Assembly (NCBI RefSeq): GCF_000264945.2
Contig: NZ_CP013070.1
Span: 682,001-746,000 of the forward strand
Reading direction: 5' to 3'
From: Sphingobium indicum B90A
GTDB taxonomy: Bacteria; Pseudomonadota; Alphaproteobacteria; Sphingomonadales; Sphingomonadaceae
DNA length: 64,000 nucleotides
In this document: one piece after another, positions 23,757 to 34,900 of the stretch
Layout of the letters: every line of letters starts with the position of its first letter
Numbering within the stretch: the stretch's first letter is position 1
Position numbers and translations under genes: made by a program
The notes under the pieces: generated by a model
What the model was told of the DNA's origin: nothing
Seen by the model: the letters and a program-made list of their open reading frames with translations, nothing else
Database searches by the model: none

Positions 23757-26700
23757 TGGATACCTCGAAGCTCAAGAAATTCGCCCAGTTTGCCCGCCGC
23801 GCCCTGATCACCCAGGTCAGTTCCAAGCTTGAATCCGTGGTTGCCGAAAATTCCGCAGCTCGGCGTGAGCATCCTGATGCGATGCGGAAGCTGGAATCGG
23901 CAATCGCCAAGGACGGGAAGGATCAGGTGGTCGAGCGCGTTGCCTACACCTGGTTCAATCGCTTCTCGGCCCTTCGCTTCATGGACGTAAACGAACTGAA
24001 CCCGGTCCGGGTTGTCTCTCCTACCACAGGTCAGTTTCAGCCAGAGATCCTGGCCGAGGCCAAGGCTGGGCATATGGACGAAGACCGCGTGCCCGACCGG
24101 ATCCGCGACAAGGTCCGCAGCTTGTTGGATGGCCGAACCCCGAGTACGGATGCCCAGACCGAAGCCTATCGGTTCCTCATCGTCGCCATTTGCAATGATC
24201 TGCACAAGGCAATGCCGTTCCTGTTCGAGCGAATCGACGACTACACAGAGCTTCTGCTTCCAGACGACCTTCTCTCGAATGCCTCGATCCTCGCTTATGT
24301 GCGTGAGGCGATGACGCCCGACGTCTGCGAGGATGTCGAGGTTATCGGCTGGCTTTACCAGTTCTACATCTCGGAGAAGAAGGACGAGGTCTTTGCGGGC
24401 CTCAAGAAGAACAAGAAGATCACGGCGGAAAACATTCCGGCCGCGACCCAGCTTTTCACCCCGCACTGGATCGTGCGCTATCTGGTGGAAAATTCGCTGG
24501 GGCGGCTTTGGTTGCTCAACCGACCGAACTCGAATCTGGCGGCGCAGATGGATTACTACATCGCGCCGGAAGAGCCCGAGACGGATTTCCTGCGTATTTC
24601 CAGGCCCGAAGATATCCGCATCTGCGATCCGGCCTGCGGATCGGGCCATATGCTGACCTATGCCTTTGATCTGCTCTACGCGATTTATGAGGAAGAAGGG
24701 TACGAGGCGACCGATATCCCCGGGCTGATCCTGACCAACAATCTTTATGGGATCGAAATCGATGACCGTGCGGGCGCGCTGGCCGCCTTTGCGCTGGCGA
24801 TGAAGGCGGCGACCAAGCTCGGAAGGCGAAAGTTCCTGCGGCAAGCCGTTCAGCCCAACATCTGCGTTCTGCAGGATGTGCGCTTCACGGCGTCCGAGAT
24901 GCAGGACGTTGCCGCCGTGGTGGGCAGCGATCTGTTCACCGCCGATTTTCGCGAAACGATGGGGCAGTTCGAGCAGGCCAAGAACTTCGGCTCGCTCATC
25001 GTGCCGAAATTACGCGACCCTGCCGAGGTCGCCCGGGTTGTGCGGCTGAAGGATTTCGGTGGCGACCTGCTGCTGCGCGAGGTGAAGGAGCGGGTGCTGA
25101 AGGTGCTGGAGATGGCTGAGGTCCTCTCGCCCAAATACCATGTGGTTGTGGCCAACCCACCGTACATGGGTGCAAGCAACATGAATGGTGTGTTGAAGGA
25201 TTGGACGGCAAAGGCTTTTAAGAGATCAAAGGCTGATCTTTACGCGATGTTTATCGACCGAAACCGTGATTTAATCCGTAAAGGCGGATATTTCGGAATG
25301 ATCACCATGCATGGATGGATGTTCATTTCTACATACTCGAAGCTCCGCGAATTCATAGTGAAAAGCAACACATTGGTTTCGATGGCTCATCTTGGCACAA
25401 GGGGCTTTGACAGCATTGGAGGCGAAGTGGTTTCCACCACCGCCTTTGTCCAAAGAAACGTTCGCCCCAAGCAGGATCTCGGCACGTATGTTCGACTCAC
25501 AGATGCCCCCTCTGAAAGAGCGAAGGCAGAACTATTTCGGTCAGCAAAAAAGAGTCTGAATAACGGTCCCCGCTTTGAGGCCCGAACGTCCGACTTCGAG
25601 AAGATTCCTGGCTCTCCAATTGCGTACTGGCTTCCAGAAACGGCGAGAAAGCTCTTCAAGGAAGGCGATGCCTTTGGTGACTTTCTTGACGCACGGATTG
25701 GCCTCGCAACCGGTCGAAATGATTATTATCTGAGATTCCATTACGAGGTTTCGACAAAGAATGTTGCCTTCTCGTGTGGCGATAGGAGTGAAGCCAAGGC
25801 TACTGGCAAAAAATGGTTTCCATTCAATAAGGGGGGGAGTCTCCGCAAGTGGTATGGCAACTGTGAGTTTGTGGTAAACTGGGAAAATGATGGGCATGAA
25901 CTCCAGACGACGATGCATCCGTCTGGAGAAAGGATATGGGCCCACAACTTCAATCTGGATTATATCTTCAAGCCAATGGTTTCGTGGTCTGACATCACTA
26001 CCGAAGGTCTGGCTGTGAGATTCTATCCTAAGGGGTTTATTTTCGACAGCACTGGTGTTTCTGCATTTGAGAAAGGTTCGGGGCAGTCACAAAAGTGCAT
26101 CGGGGCAATCTGCAACACGAAACTCGGAACCTACTTTTCCGAAGTACTTAATCCGACCCACCACTTTACGCCTGGTGATTTTTCCCGGTTCCCAGTTCCG
26201 AGAGGATTGGTGGATAGCAGTCACGATGAGAACGTCGCGCGTGCGACTTCAATAGCTAAATCCGACTGGGACGCCTACGAGACCTCCTGGGATTTCGCCA
26301 CGCTCCCGTTGCTCTCGCCCGATCATCGGGCCGGGACGCTGGAAGGCAGCTATGCCCGCCTACGGGCCCATTGGCGGGGCATGACGGACGAGATGCAGCG
26401 GCTAGAAGAAGATAACAACCGCATTTTCATCGACGCCTATGGCTTGCAGGACGAGTTGACTCCCGAGGTGCCGATCGAGGAGATCACTCTTATCTGCAAC
26501 CCCGCCTATCGCTATGGTGTGAAGGGCTCTGAAGATGACCGTGAAACCCGCCTGCGCGCCGACAGCATCGCCGAGTTCCTCAGCTACGCCGTGGGCTGCA
26601 TGTTCGGCCGCTACAGTCTCGACGCGCCGGGCCTGATCCTCGCCAACCAGGGCGAGGCACTTGCCGATTATCTCGCTCGCGTACCAGTGCCCACATTCGA

Positions 26701-27292
26701 ACCGGATGTCGACAACGTCATCCCGGTACTGGACGGAGACTGGTTCGCTGACGACATCGCCGAGCGTTTCCGCAAGTTCCTGCGGGTGACTTTCGGCGAG
26801 CCGAAGTTTCAGGAGAACCTGGCCTTCATTGAGGGTGCCTTGGGCAAGGACATCCGCAAGTGGTTCACGAAGGACTTCTTCGATTACCACGTCCGCCGCT
26901 TCAAGAAGCGCCCGATCTACTGGATGTTCACCAGCCCCAAGGGCAGCTTCCAGGCGCTGATCTACATGCACCGCTACCGGCCGGATACGGTCAGTGTGGT
27001 GTTGAACGATTATCTGCGTGAGTACCGCAATAAGCTGGAAGCCCACCGCAAGGCCCAGGAGGCGCAGAGCATCAACCCCGAAGTCACGCCAGGCCAGCGG
27101 ACCAAGGCGCTGAAGGAAGTGGGCGAGGCAACCAAGGTGATTGAGGAGCTCGATGGCTATGAGCGCGACGTGCTCTATCCGCTTGCCACGCAGAAGATCG
27201 AGATCGATCTCGATGATGGGGTGAAAGCCAATTACCCGAAGTTCGGCGCGGCGCTCAAACCGATCAAGGGCTTGTCGGATGCGGATGACTGA
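23756..27292 (+). CDS. pglX: BREX-1 adenine methyltransferase PglX
   Basis: This 1178-residue protein methylates a non-palindromic adenine site to mark self DNA in BREX. The N-terminal BREX-specific helical region is followed by SAM motif I DPACGSGHM (from residue 291) and the catalytic motif NPPYMG near residue 467. Target recognition is expected in the part after that, about residues 480-840. There, base composition falls noticeably below its surroundings (roughly 25190-26260), and it includes a G7 tract at 25831-25837. The C-terminal region returns to the local composition. Length is close to other type 1 PglX (about 1200). It is coupled to the nuclease-like gene and separated from pglZ by two bases. 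Confidence 0.95.
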   Translation: MDTSKLKKFAQFARRALITQVSSKLESVVAENSAARREHPDAMRKLESAIAKDGKDQVVERVAYTWFNRFSALRFMDVNELNPVRVVSPTTGQFQPEILAEAKAGHMDEDRVPDRIRDKVRSLLDGRTPSTDAQTEAYRFLIVAICNDLHKAMPFLFERIDDYTELLLPDDLLSNASILAYVREAMTPDVCEDVEVIGWLYQFYISEKKDEVFAGLKKNKKITAENIPAATQLFTPHWIVRYLVENSLGRLWLLNRPNSNLAAQMDYYIAPEEPETDFLRISRPEDIRICDPACGSGHMLTYAFDLLYAIYEEEGYEATDIPGLILTNNLYGIEIDDRAGALAAFALAMKAATKLGRRKFLRQAVQPNICVLQDVRFTASEMQDVAAVVGSDLFTADFRETMGQFEQAKNFGSLIVPKLRDPAEVARVVRLKDFGGDLLLREVKERVLKVLEMAEVLSPKYHVVVANPPYMGASNMNGVLKDWTAKAFKRSKADLYAMFIDRNRDLIRKGGYFGMITMHGWMFISTYSKLREFIVKSNTLVSMAHLGTRGFDSIGGEVVSTTAFVQRNVRPKQDLGTYVRLTDAPSERAKAELFRSAKKSLNNGPRFEARTSDFEKIPGSPIAYWLPETARKLFKEGDAFGDFLDARIGLATGRNDYYLRFHYEVSTKNVAFSCGDRSEAKATGKKWFPFNKGGSLRKWYGNCEFVVNWENDGHELQTTMHPSGERIWAHNFNLDYIFKPMVSWSDITTEGLAVRFYPKGFIFDSTGVSAFEKGSGQSQKCIGAICNTKLGTYFSEVLNPTHHFTPGDFSRFPVPRGLVDSSHDENVARATSIAKSDWDAYETSWDFATLPLLSPDHRAGTLEGSYARLRAHWRGMTDEMQRLEEDNNRIFIDAYGLQDELTPEVPIEEITLICNPAYRYGVKGSEDDRETRLRADSIAEFLSYAVGCMFGRYSLDAPGLILANQGEALADYLARVPVPTFEPDVDNVIPVLDGDWFADDIAERFRKFLRVTFGEPKFQENLAFIEGALGKDIRKWFTKDFFDYHVRRFKKRPIYWMFTSPKGSFQALIYMHRYRPDTVSVVLNDYLREYRNKLEAHRKAQEAQSINPEVTPGQRTKALKEVGEATKVIEELDGYERDVLYPLATQKIEIDLDDGVKANYPKFGAALKPIKGLSDADD
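25831..25837 (+). repeat. G7 homopolymer inside pglX
   Basis: Seven consecutive G bases occur in the AT-richer putative target-recognition part of pglX. A length change would shift frame and truncate PglX. A G-tract in pglX is the known basis for phase variation in the Streptomyces Pgl system. Seven is a short tract, so switching would be infrequent if it happens. Confidence 0.5.
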
Positions 27293-27294
27293 GC

Positions 27295-29796
27295 ATGAAT
27301 GATCGCATCGCAAAAGGGCTGGAAGCGGCTTTCGACCGTCACCGTATCGTGTTCTGGACCGATGCGGCGAGGGAGTTGCGGGAGACATTCGAGACACTGG
27401 AGCTGCCCGGTGTCGAGAAGATCCAGCTCGCCAACAACGAGTTCGCAGTGAAGCACAGGATCCTGCGCGAGGTGCCGCAGGGGCGCTTCCTGATCTACCG
27501 CGAAGGGCCTGAGCCGGCGCAGATTCACAATTGGCTACTCGATGTGCAGCTGGCCCATGGTACGTTCAAGGCCGACCAGGCAGCCCTGTGGCTGTCCGAA
27601 CTGGGTCTTGGGCTGGGACTTGAGGATGTGGTGCGCGCCCATGCGGAGTTCTTCCGCTCGGCCCGCAGGCTCGAACAGCTAAAGCGACTTGCCCGCAACG
27701 ACGACACGGCCAGCGCGTTGCGCCTGAAGATGCTAAGCGTTTGCGCCGGTGGCGAAGGCGGGTTCGATTCCGTTGTCGAGAGACTGCTGGCCGACCTCGC
27801 GGTGGACACCGACGAAGCCATCCGCCTGATCGAGCGGGCCGGGCTTGGCGCCTTCCTGTGGGACCAGATGGGGCGGCACTATGGCTATACGGCCGTTCAG
27901 CCCAGCGTTGAGGATTTCGCGGTCTCTCTGTTCAAGGCCTGCTATGCCATGGGGCTGGGAGAGGCGGGAGGCCTCTCGCCCGAGGCACTGGTGTTCTTCC
28001 GCCGCTGGAAGAACAACCGTCACGCGGCTCAGGCCTTCGAGGCGCTGTCCTCCTCCTATGCCAGTGTGCTGGGCGTGCGGACTGATCTGGAAACACGCGA
28101 TTTCCGACACCTCATCGAACTCGACTATTTCGAGGACATCGATCGGGCGATCATCGTTGCGCTAGTTCGCGGGGTTTCTGCTTGCACGCTTGCCGCCGGA
28201 GATGTGGCAAGCTGGATCCGCCAGCGCCGCCAGAGCTACTGGTATGACCGTTTCCGAGATCTCTATGAGGCGATCGGCTTCGCGGCTGAATTCCACGCGG
28301 CGATGGCGCAAGTGAACCTTGGCATGACCAGCCTCGCTGAAGGCGTCAGCCGCTATGCCGGAAACTGGTTCCGCATCGACCAGCTCTACCGCAAGTTCAT
28401 CTACCACATGCAGAAATCGGGTCAGGCCAGCTTGATGGCCGAGCTCTATGAGCAGGTAGAGAACCATTATGTGAACAGCTACCTGCTTCGCCTCAACGAC
28501 AGCTGGCAGGTACATGTCGATGCAGCACCGACGTGGGATGCCGCCCCTGTGCCGGCCCAGCGGACTTTTTACGCTACCCAAGTCGTTCCTTATCGCCAGA
28601 AGGACCAGAAGATCTGCGTCATCATATCGGACGCCATGCGGTATGAGGTGGCGGAGGAGCTATTGGCTCGTGTCCGTGGGCTCGATCGTTATGACGCAGA
28701 GATCGAGCCGATGCTGGGATCACTGCCGACCTATACCCAACTCGGCATGGCCTCGCTGCTTCCCAACCGCGACATACGTATCGCTGACAACGATACCAGC
28801 GCGGTGATCGTGGATGGGCAGAGCTCCCAGGGCTCCGAAAACCGTAGGAAAATCCTGGCCCAAGGACGAGAGGGCGACCGGACGACCGCATTGCTGGCCG
28901 ACGACCTCCTTAAGATGCAGCGAGATGACTACCGGGCGCTGTTTCGCGATCACGACGTGATCTATGTTTACCACAATCTCATCGATGCGACCGGCGACAA
29001 ACCGGCCACGGAGGATCGAGTATTCGAGGCTGCTGAGAAGACGCTCGACGAGCTGGTTCAGCTGGTCAAAAAGCTGGCGGCCGCCAATGCCAACAATCTG
29101 CTGATCACCGCAGACCATGGCTTCATTTACCAGCACCGGCCCATCGATGAGAGCGACTTTTCGGGTTCTGAAGTGGTGGGCGACACCATCTTGTTCCGCA
29201 ACCGCCGCTTTGTGCTTGGACGTGGCCTGAAACCCCAACAGGGGCTCAGGCTCTACAAGTCGGGAGAGGCGAGGTTGCAGGGTGATGTTGAAATCCTGAT
29301 CCCCAAGTCGATCAATCGCCTGCGGCTTAAGGGCTCAGGTAGCCGCTTCGTGCACGGCGGTGCCACGCTGCAGGAGGCGGTAGTTCCAGTCGTCCGGATC
29401 AACAAGAAGCGTCAGAGTGACACGTCCATTGTCGATGTCGAAATCATTGGCAGCACAAATCAGGTCATTACGGCCAGCCAGATATCGGTCAGATTCTACC
29501 AGTCCGTTCCGGCGACTGAGAAGACGCAGGCACGCCGCTTGCGCGCCGGAATATTCTCGCAATCGGGTGAACTGATTTCAGACAGCCACGAACTCGTTTT
29601 CGATTTTCGGTCTGAAAATCCGCGGGAGCGCGAGCACCCGGTCCGCTTCCTGCTGTCTCGCAAGGCTGACGACTGCAACGGCCAGGAGGTGGTCCTGCGC
29701 TTGGAAGAGCAGCACGGGGACACATCGCACTACAGCGAATATAGAAGTGCGCGCTACATCCTGCGTCGCAGCTTCACCAACGACTTTGATTTCTGA
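27295..29796 (+). CDS. pglZ: BREX-1 PglZ (phosphatase-superfamily protein, type A)
   Basis: This 833-residue protein matches type A PglZ. The N-terminal half is helical (starting NDRIAKGLEAAFDRHRIVFW, followed by DAARELRETFETLEL), and the C-terminal half carries the alkaline-phosphatase-like core: CVIISDAMRYEVAEELL near residue 443 with the metal-binding Asp, and LLITADHGFIYQHRP near residue 605 with the distal Asp-His pair. PglZ is the signature protein of BREX and has been shown to be a metal-dependent phosphodiesterase in at least one system. It starts two bases after the pglX stop. Family length is about 850, so it is complete. Confidence 0.95.
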   Translation: MNDRIAKGLEAAFDRHRIVFWTDAARELRETFETLELPGVEKIQLANNEFAVKHRILREVPQGRFLIYREGPEPAQIHNWLLDVQLAHGTFKADQAALWLSELGLGLGLEDVVRAHAEFFRSARRLEQLKRLARNDDTASALRLKMLSVCAGGEGGFDSVVERLLADLAVDTDEAIRLIERAGLGAFLWDQMGRHYGYTAVQPSVEDFAVSLFKACYAMGLGEAGGLSPEALVFFRRWKNNRHAAQAFEALSSSYASVLGVRTDLETRDFRHLIELDYFEDIDRAIIVALVRGVSACTLAAGDVASWIRQRRQSYWYDRFRDLYEAIGFAAEFHAAMAQVNLGMTSLAEGVSRYAGNWFRIDQLYRKFIYHMQKSGQASLMAELYEQVENHYVNSYLLRLNDSWQVHVDAAPTWDAAPVPAQRTFYATQVVPYRQKDQKICVIISDAMRYEVAEELLARVRGLDRYDAEIEPMLGSLPTYTQLGMASLLPNRDIRIADNDTSAVIVDGQSSQGSENRRKILAQGREGDRTTALLADDLLKMQRDDYRALFRDHDVIYVYHNLIDATGDKPATEDRVFEAAEKTLDELVQLVKKLAAANANNLLITADHGFIYQHRPIDESDFSGSEVVGDTILFRNRRFVLGRGLKPQQGLRLYKSGEARLQGDVEILIPKSINRLRLKGSGSRFVHGGATLQEAVVPVVRINKKRQSDTSIVDVEIIGSTNQVITASQISVRFYQSVPATEKTQARRLRAGIFSQSGELISDSHELVFDFRSENPREREHPVRFLLSRKADDCNGQEVVLRLEEQHGDTSHYSEYRSARYILRRSFTNDFDF

Positions 29797-29805
29797 GAGG
29801 CCGGC

Positions 29806-31884
29806 ATGACCGCACTTGATGACAAGATCAACGAACGCTTCCCCGGCCTTGTGGTCCGCAAGGACCTGGTGAAGGCGGTCAAGGGCAATGCGATCGTTCC
29901 GACCTACGTGTTGGAATATCTGCTCGGCCAATATTGTGCGACCAACGATGAGGCGTCGATCCAATCAGGCATCGAGACAGTTCGGGAGATCCTGCGAAAG
30001 CACTACGTCCATCGCAATGAGGCTGGACTCATCAAGTCCAATATCCGCGAAAAAGGTCGCTGGAAAATCATTGATCGGATCAGCGTTGCCCTCAATGAAA
30101 AGAGCGATACCTACGAAGCAAGCTTTGCCAATCTTGGCATATCCAAGGTCCTGATCGATTCCGGAACCGTAAAGACCCATCCCAAGCTTCTGGTTGGTGG
30201 GGTCTGGTGCATCGCCGACATCGAGTACGACTACACCGAAGACAAGAATGTGACCCCCTGGATCTTAGGCACGATGAAGCCCATCCAGCTGTCGCATTTT
30301 GATTACGAAGCATATCTGGAAGCCCGCAAAGGCTTCACAACCGATGAATGGATTGACCTTCTCTTCCAGACCGTCGGCTTCGACCCGGAGATGTTCGGTC
30401 GTCGGTCCAAGCTAATCCAGTTGATGCGTCTGATCCCGTTCGTTGAACGCAATTACAACCTGATCGAGCTGGGCCCGAAGGGCACCGGCAAATCGCACAT
30501 CTACTCAGAATTCTCACCGCACGGGATCCTGATCTCGGGGGGCGAGGTTACGGTGCCGAAGCTGTTCGTTAGCAACAGTTCCGGCAAGTTGGGCCTTGTC
30601 GGCTACTGGGATGTGGTGGCTCTCGACGAGTTCGCGGGCAAGCAGAAGAAGGTCGACAAAGCACTGGTCGACATCCTCAAGAACTACATGGCTAACAAGA
30701 CCTTCTCTCGCGGTGTTGAACCGCTGGGTGCCGAGGCCTCCATGGTCTTTGTCGGGAACACCAAACACACGGTTCCCTACATGCTCAAGAACACCGATCT
30801 GTTCGACGAGTTACCCGACAAGTACTACGATTCCGCCTTCATTGACCGACTGCACACCTACATCCCTGGCTGGGAGGTCGGTGTGATCCGCGGCGAGATG
30901 TTTTCCAACGGATACGGCTTTGTCGTCGATTACCTTGCCGAGATCCTTCGCCATCTGCGCAACGACGACTATTCGGACCGCTACCGGTCGAACTTTGAGT
31001 TGTCGTCGGATATCTCGACCCGCGATCGGGATGGGGTTCACAAGACCTTTTCCGGCCTGATGAAGATCCTCTTCCCAACTGGTGAAGCGACGCCGGATGA
31101 AATGGAGGAGATTCTCAAGCTCGCCTTGGAAGGTCGCAAGCGGGTCAAAGATCAGCTCATGCGGCTCGACGCCACCTACCCGGACGTGGATTTCTCATTT
31201 TCGCGCAAGAATGGCGAAAAGGTGAAAGTGGCAACGCTCGAGGAAAACGAGTTTCCGAGCTTTTACTACCGGCGCGCTGGAGGGCTTGGCCTCCCAATAA
31301 CCGAGCCTACAGGCGATGACGCGTCTGAAGCAGCAGCAGCGCCCCAGCTCGACGCAGGCGCAACAGCAGTCACCTCGGTTTCAGAGGGCCCGAAGACTGG
31401 CCATTTCACATACAACGAAAACCAAAGAGGCGTGACCTTCGACAATCTGTTCGGCCCCTATCTGGTCGGAGTTCAGAAGATCACGATCACCGATCCTTAC
31501 ATCCGAGCCTTTCATCAGGTTCGAAATGTGATGGAGTTCATCGAAACGCTTGCGAAAGCCAAGTCACCCGCAGATGAGGTCGAGGTACACCTCGTCACAT
31601 GCGTGGACGGGATACGTCCCGAAAAGCAAACCGAGAACCTTGGTGCGATCGCCGCATCTTGCGAAGGCGTCGGCATCACGTTCACTTGGGAGTTTGACGA
31701 GACCAACACGATCCACGCGCGCCACATCGTGACCGACACTGGTTGGAAAATTGCCCTCGATCGGGGTTTGGACATTTTCCAACAGTACGAGCTCAATGAT
31801 GCCTTCAGCTTCGCCAATCGGCTGCAGCAATTCCGTTCTGTAAAGGCTTTCGAAGTTATCTACCTGAAGAATAACTCTGTTTGA
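29806..31884 (+). CDS. brxL: BrxL (BREX-1 AAA+ Lon-like protein)
   Basis: This 692-residue AAA+ protein begins LDDKINERFPGLVVRKDLVK and has the ATP-binding motif GPKGTGKSH near residue 224, and Walker B DVVALDEFAG near residue 271. The C-terminal 170 residues (from about 520, including GVQKITITDPYIRAFHQ) form the Lon-like domain. The catalytic Ser-Lys pair of Lon is not obvious, in line with characterised BrxL forming DNA-translocating rings rather than a clear protease. It begins nine bases after pglZ and closes the canonical type 1 BREX gene order. Confidence 0.93.
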   Translation: MTALDDKINERFPGLVVRKDLVKAVKGNAIVPTYVLEYLLGQYCATNDEASIQSGIETVREILRKHYVHRNEAGLIKSNIREKGRWKIIDRISVALNEKSDTYEASFANLGISKVLIDSGTVKTHPKLLVGGVWCIADIEYDYTEDKNVTPWILGTMKPIQLSHFDYEAYLEARKGFTTDEWIDLLFQTVGFDPEMFGRRSKLIQLMRLIPFVERNYNLIELGPKGTGKSHIYSEFSPHGILISGGEVTVPKLFVSNSSGKLGLVGYWDVVALDEFAGKQKKVDKALVDILKNYMANKTFSRGVEPLGAEASMVFVGNTKHTVPYMLKNTDLFDELPDKYYDSAFIDRLHTYIPGWEVGVIRGEMFSNGYGFVVDYLAEILRHLRNDDYSDRYRSNFELSSDISTRDRDGVHKTFSGLMKILFPTGEATPDEMEEILKLALEGRKRVKDQLMRLDATYPDVDFSFSRKNGEKVKVATLEENEFPSFYYRRAGGLGLPITEPTGDDASEAAAAPQLDAGATAVTSVSEGPKTGHFTYNENQRGVTFDNLFGPYLVGVQKITITDPYIRAFHQVRNVMEFIETLAKAKSPADEVEVHLVTCVDGIRPEKQTENLGAIAASCEGVGITFTWEFDETNTIHARHIVTDTGWKIALDRGLDIFQQYELNDAFSFANRLQQFRSVKAFEVIYLKNNSV

Positions 31885-31994
31885 TATTTCAATCTCAAAG
31901 GAAGCAGAGTCGGGTTTTGCGGTTAGATCTCAAAGAAGGTGTGAGATAGAATTTTTAGCTGCATTGTTATGAACAGTGGCCGAGGGGCGGGTCT

Positions 31995-34900
31995 GTGTTG
32001 GATTGCGATCGATCGAAGCTTGCCGATTTTGTAGATGATGAATGTAGCCGACGGCTGCGTGCCTATGAAGCGCAGCCTCGCGATGCGAATGAGCATTTTG
32101 AAACGGAAATTGAGGTCCTTTCGGGCGGTTATGCCTATCGCCAACTGTTCGAGCTCGTTCAGAACGCAGCCGATGCCATTCAAGAGTCAGGGGAGGCATC
32201 CGGACGCATTCATGTTCGTTTGGAACCTACACGGCTATTGGCGGCCAACACTGGGGCGCCGTTGGACCAAGACGGCATCGTCGCACTGTTGAATGCTCGA
32301 AGCTCGGCCAAGCGGGCGGGGCAGATCGGCCGGTTCGGTATCGGCTTCAAATCACTACTGAAACTTGGCGGAATCGTTGATATTGTCAGCCGTTCGATCG
32401 GGCTTCGGTTTGATCCGGATTGGTGCCGTGCGAAGATCCGAGAACATCTGGGATTGCCAGCCAATGCCCGCGCTCCAGGCATGCGACTGGCGCAGGTTCT
32501 CGATCCAAACGCTGAGGATAGCCCTCTCTGGAAGTACGCCGATTTCGCGTGGGCGACGACTGTGGTGTCGGCGACCATTACCGATGAAAAGGCGTACGAG
32601 CGCCTGACCAAGGAAATGGAAGACTTCCCGCAGGAGTTCGTTCTCTTCCTCGGCGCAGATGTTGAACTGACCCTCGAATTCGGGTTTGGCAAGGTCCGAA
32701 GCATCAGCAAGCGGCGCGAGAATGACGAAATCGTCACTTCCGACGGTACAAAGGACGAGCGCTGGCGGGTCTTCAACGAGACCGTCGCAATAACCGATCC
32801 TGATGCATTATCCGACGCTCAGCACCTTCAGGCTCGCGACAAGGTGCCATTGGCGTGGGCTGTCCCTCTAGGAGCGCGGGAAAGCCAAGGTCGGTTTTGG
32901 GCATTTTTCCCGACAAACACGCCTACCTTGGCGAGTGGGATATTGAATGCACCCTGGAAGCTCAACAGCGACCGGACCAACATTATACCCGGCCCATGGA
33001 ATGAGTGCCTAATGCTGGCAGCCGCTGATCTCATTGCGGCGAATATAGGCTACTTGGCCACGGAAGAGGATCCTGGAGCACCGATCGCGGCGCTCCCACG
33101 CAAACCAGATCGCCAAAACGATCCAGCGGTTCCCTTGGTCGAGGCACTTTGGGAAAAGCTTGTTAATCTGGAAATCGTTCCAGATACATCCGGGCAACTG
33201 AAAACTGCGCGTGACCTCTATCGCCATCCGATAGAGGAAGTCGAAGTGGTCGAGCGCTGGGTCGCGCTGGCAGGCCCAAGTTGCCAGGCCAACCTGGTCC
33301 ATTCCAGTTGTTATTCGAGCAAACCTCGTGCTTCGCGGCTCGAGGCGCTTCAGCGAGAGCTAGCTGACCGCCTGACGGGAATGGAGCGACTGAAGTTAAA
33401 CCGGGGTTTGGCCGCTCTGCAGCAGGTGAGCAAGAAGAGCTGGCTGGAGCTGATAGCTCGAGAAGATGCGGAAGGTGCGATCGCGTTCCTTGGATTCGTC
33501 GGTGATCTCTTCGAAGCTCGGCAGCTGAACAATTGGCAACTTCACGATCCCGTCATAGTCCCAAGCCTCCGTGACGGCTTGGTAACTCCGAGCAGGGCGA
33601 TCATCGCGTCACCATCTGAAGCACCAGCGGGACGGGCTCCCGTGCTGGCGACCGTCGCATCCAATCCCAAATCTCGAGATGTCCTGACGCGTTGCCTCGG
33701 TGTGAGTTCAATGGCCGATGCAGATTGGGAGGGCTTGCTTAGCAGCGCATTCTCCAGGGCCGTGGATGACACCGGTTGGGAGAATTTCTGGCTGAACATT
33801 GAGGCTGCCCCAGACGATGCAGTCGAGGAATTCTTTGATCTCCATGGTGACGAAGAGATCTGTCTGCGCAATCTGGCTGGTTCCTTCGTGCCTCGTGGCG
33901 AATTGCTTCTTCTCGGAGAGCATGAGCGCGAAGACGCTCCAGCGCATCAGCAGTTGGACCAGCGGTGGCACGCGGGGCATTGGTTGCGGATCCCAGAGCA
34001 CTTGCGGGAGAGGTTTCCTTCATCTCAAACAGTGACCGTCACTGACTGGACCGAGCCTCTCGCCAAGCGAATGGCGCCGTTTTTTTCTGCCGTTAAGTCT
34101 GCCGGTTGGCGGAAGATGCCCGGCAATCCCAGGCATCATTTGTTGGACATCCTCGAGCTGGAATCTTGGCGAGGAATCGAAATGCCATTGGGATGGAGGC
34201 TGCTCCCATCGCTCGGTGGGCGTCTGGCTGCCGAGTTGACGCGCCAGCTGATTGAATGCGCAAGGGACGAGCGTCTCTTTTTAAGCACGATCACCTATGC
34301 CCACACAACGCGTCCGGACAACTACCCGAAGTTTTCTGCACCTCATCCGTTTCTCTATTGGCTGAACGAGTTTGGTCGGATTCAGATCGGACAGGCCGTC
34401 TATCCGTTGAAGCTCATTTCCCGTGAGCTATCTGGGGCCGTGTCGTTGGGTGGCGGTCCAGCGGCGGTGATTGCCGCTGCATTCTACCAGTGGCTGGACC
34501 TTCCGGTTGATCTGAAAATCGGTCTCAGCAAGGCTGAAATGGATAGTGCGACAGCTTCGGCCTTTTGGCCGAACCTGTTCGCAATCCTCTCCTCGTACGA
34601 AGGCGACTTCCGCGCATTGGGACCGGCTTGGGAGCTCGCCGCCTCCTTTGACCAGGTTCCCGAGATGGTGCCGACTTCGAAGGGCGCGCTGCCACTCAGT
34701 CAGATCTATGTCACAGAGGACTCCGTCGCTGTAGATGGGGTTTCAGCAGATGGCCGCGTCGTATGTCTCGGGCCCGCAGCGCTTCAGGCGTGGATAAATG
34801 CCGGTGCGCGCTCATTGGAGAAGAAAGCTGAGATCAATTTCTCCGAGCGCTTGAGCGAACCTCTAACGCTTCGTGAGATTTTCCCGGAGCTTGGAAAGAT

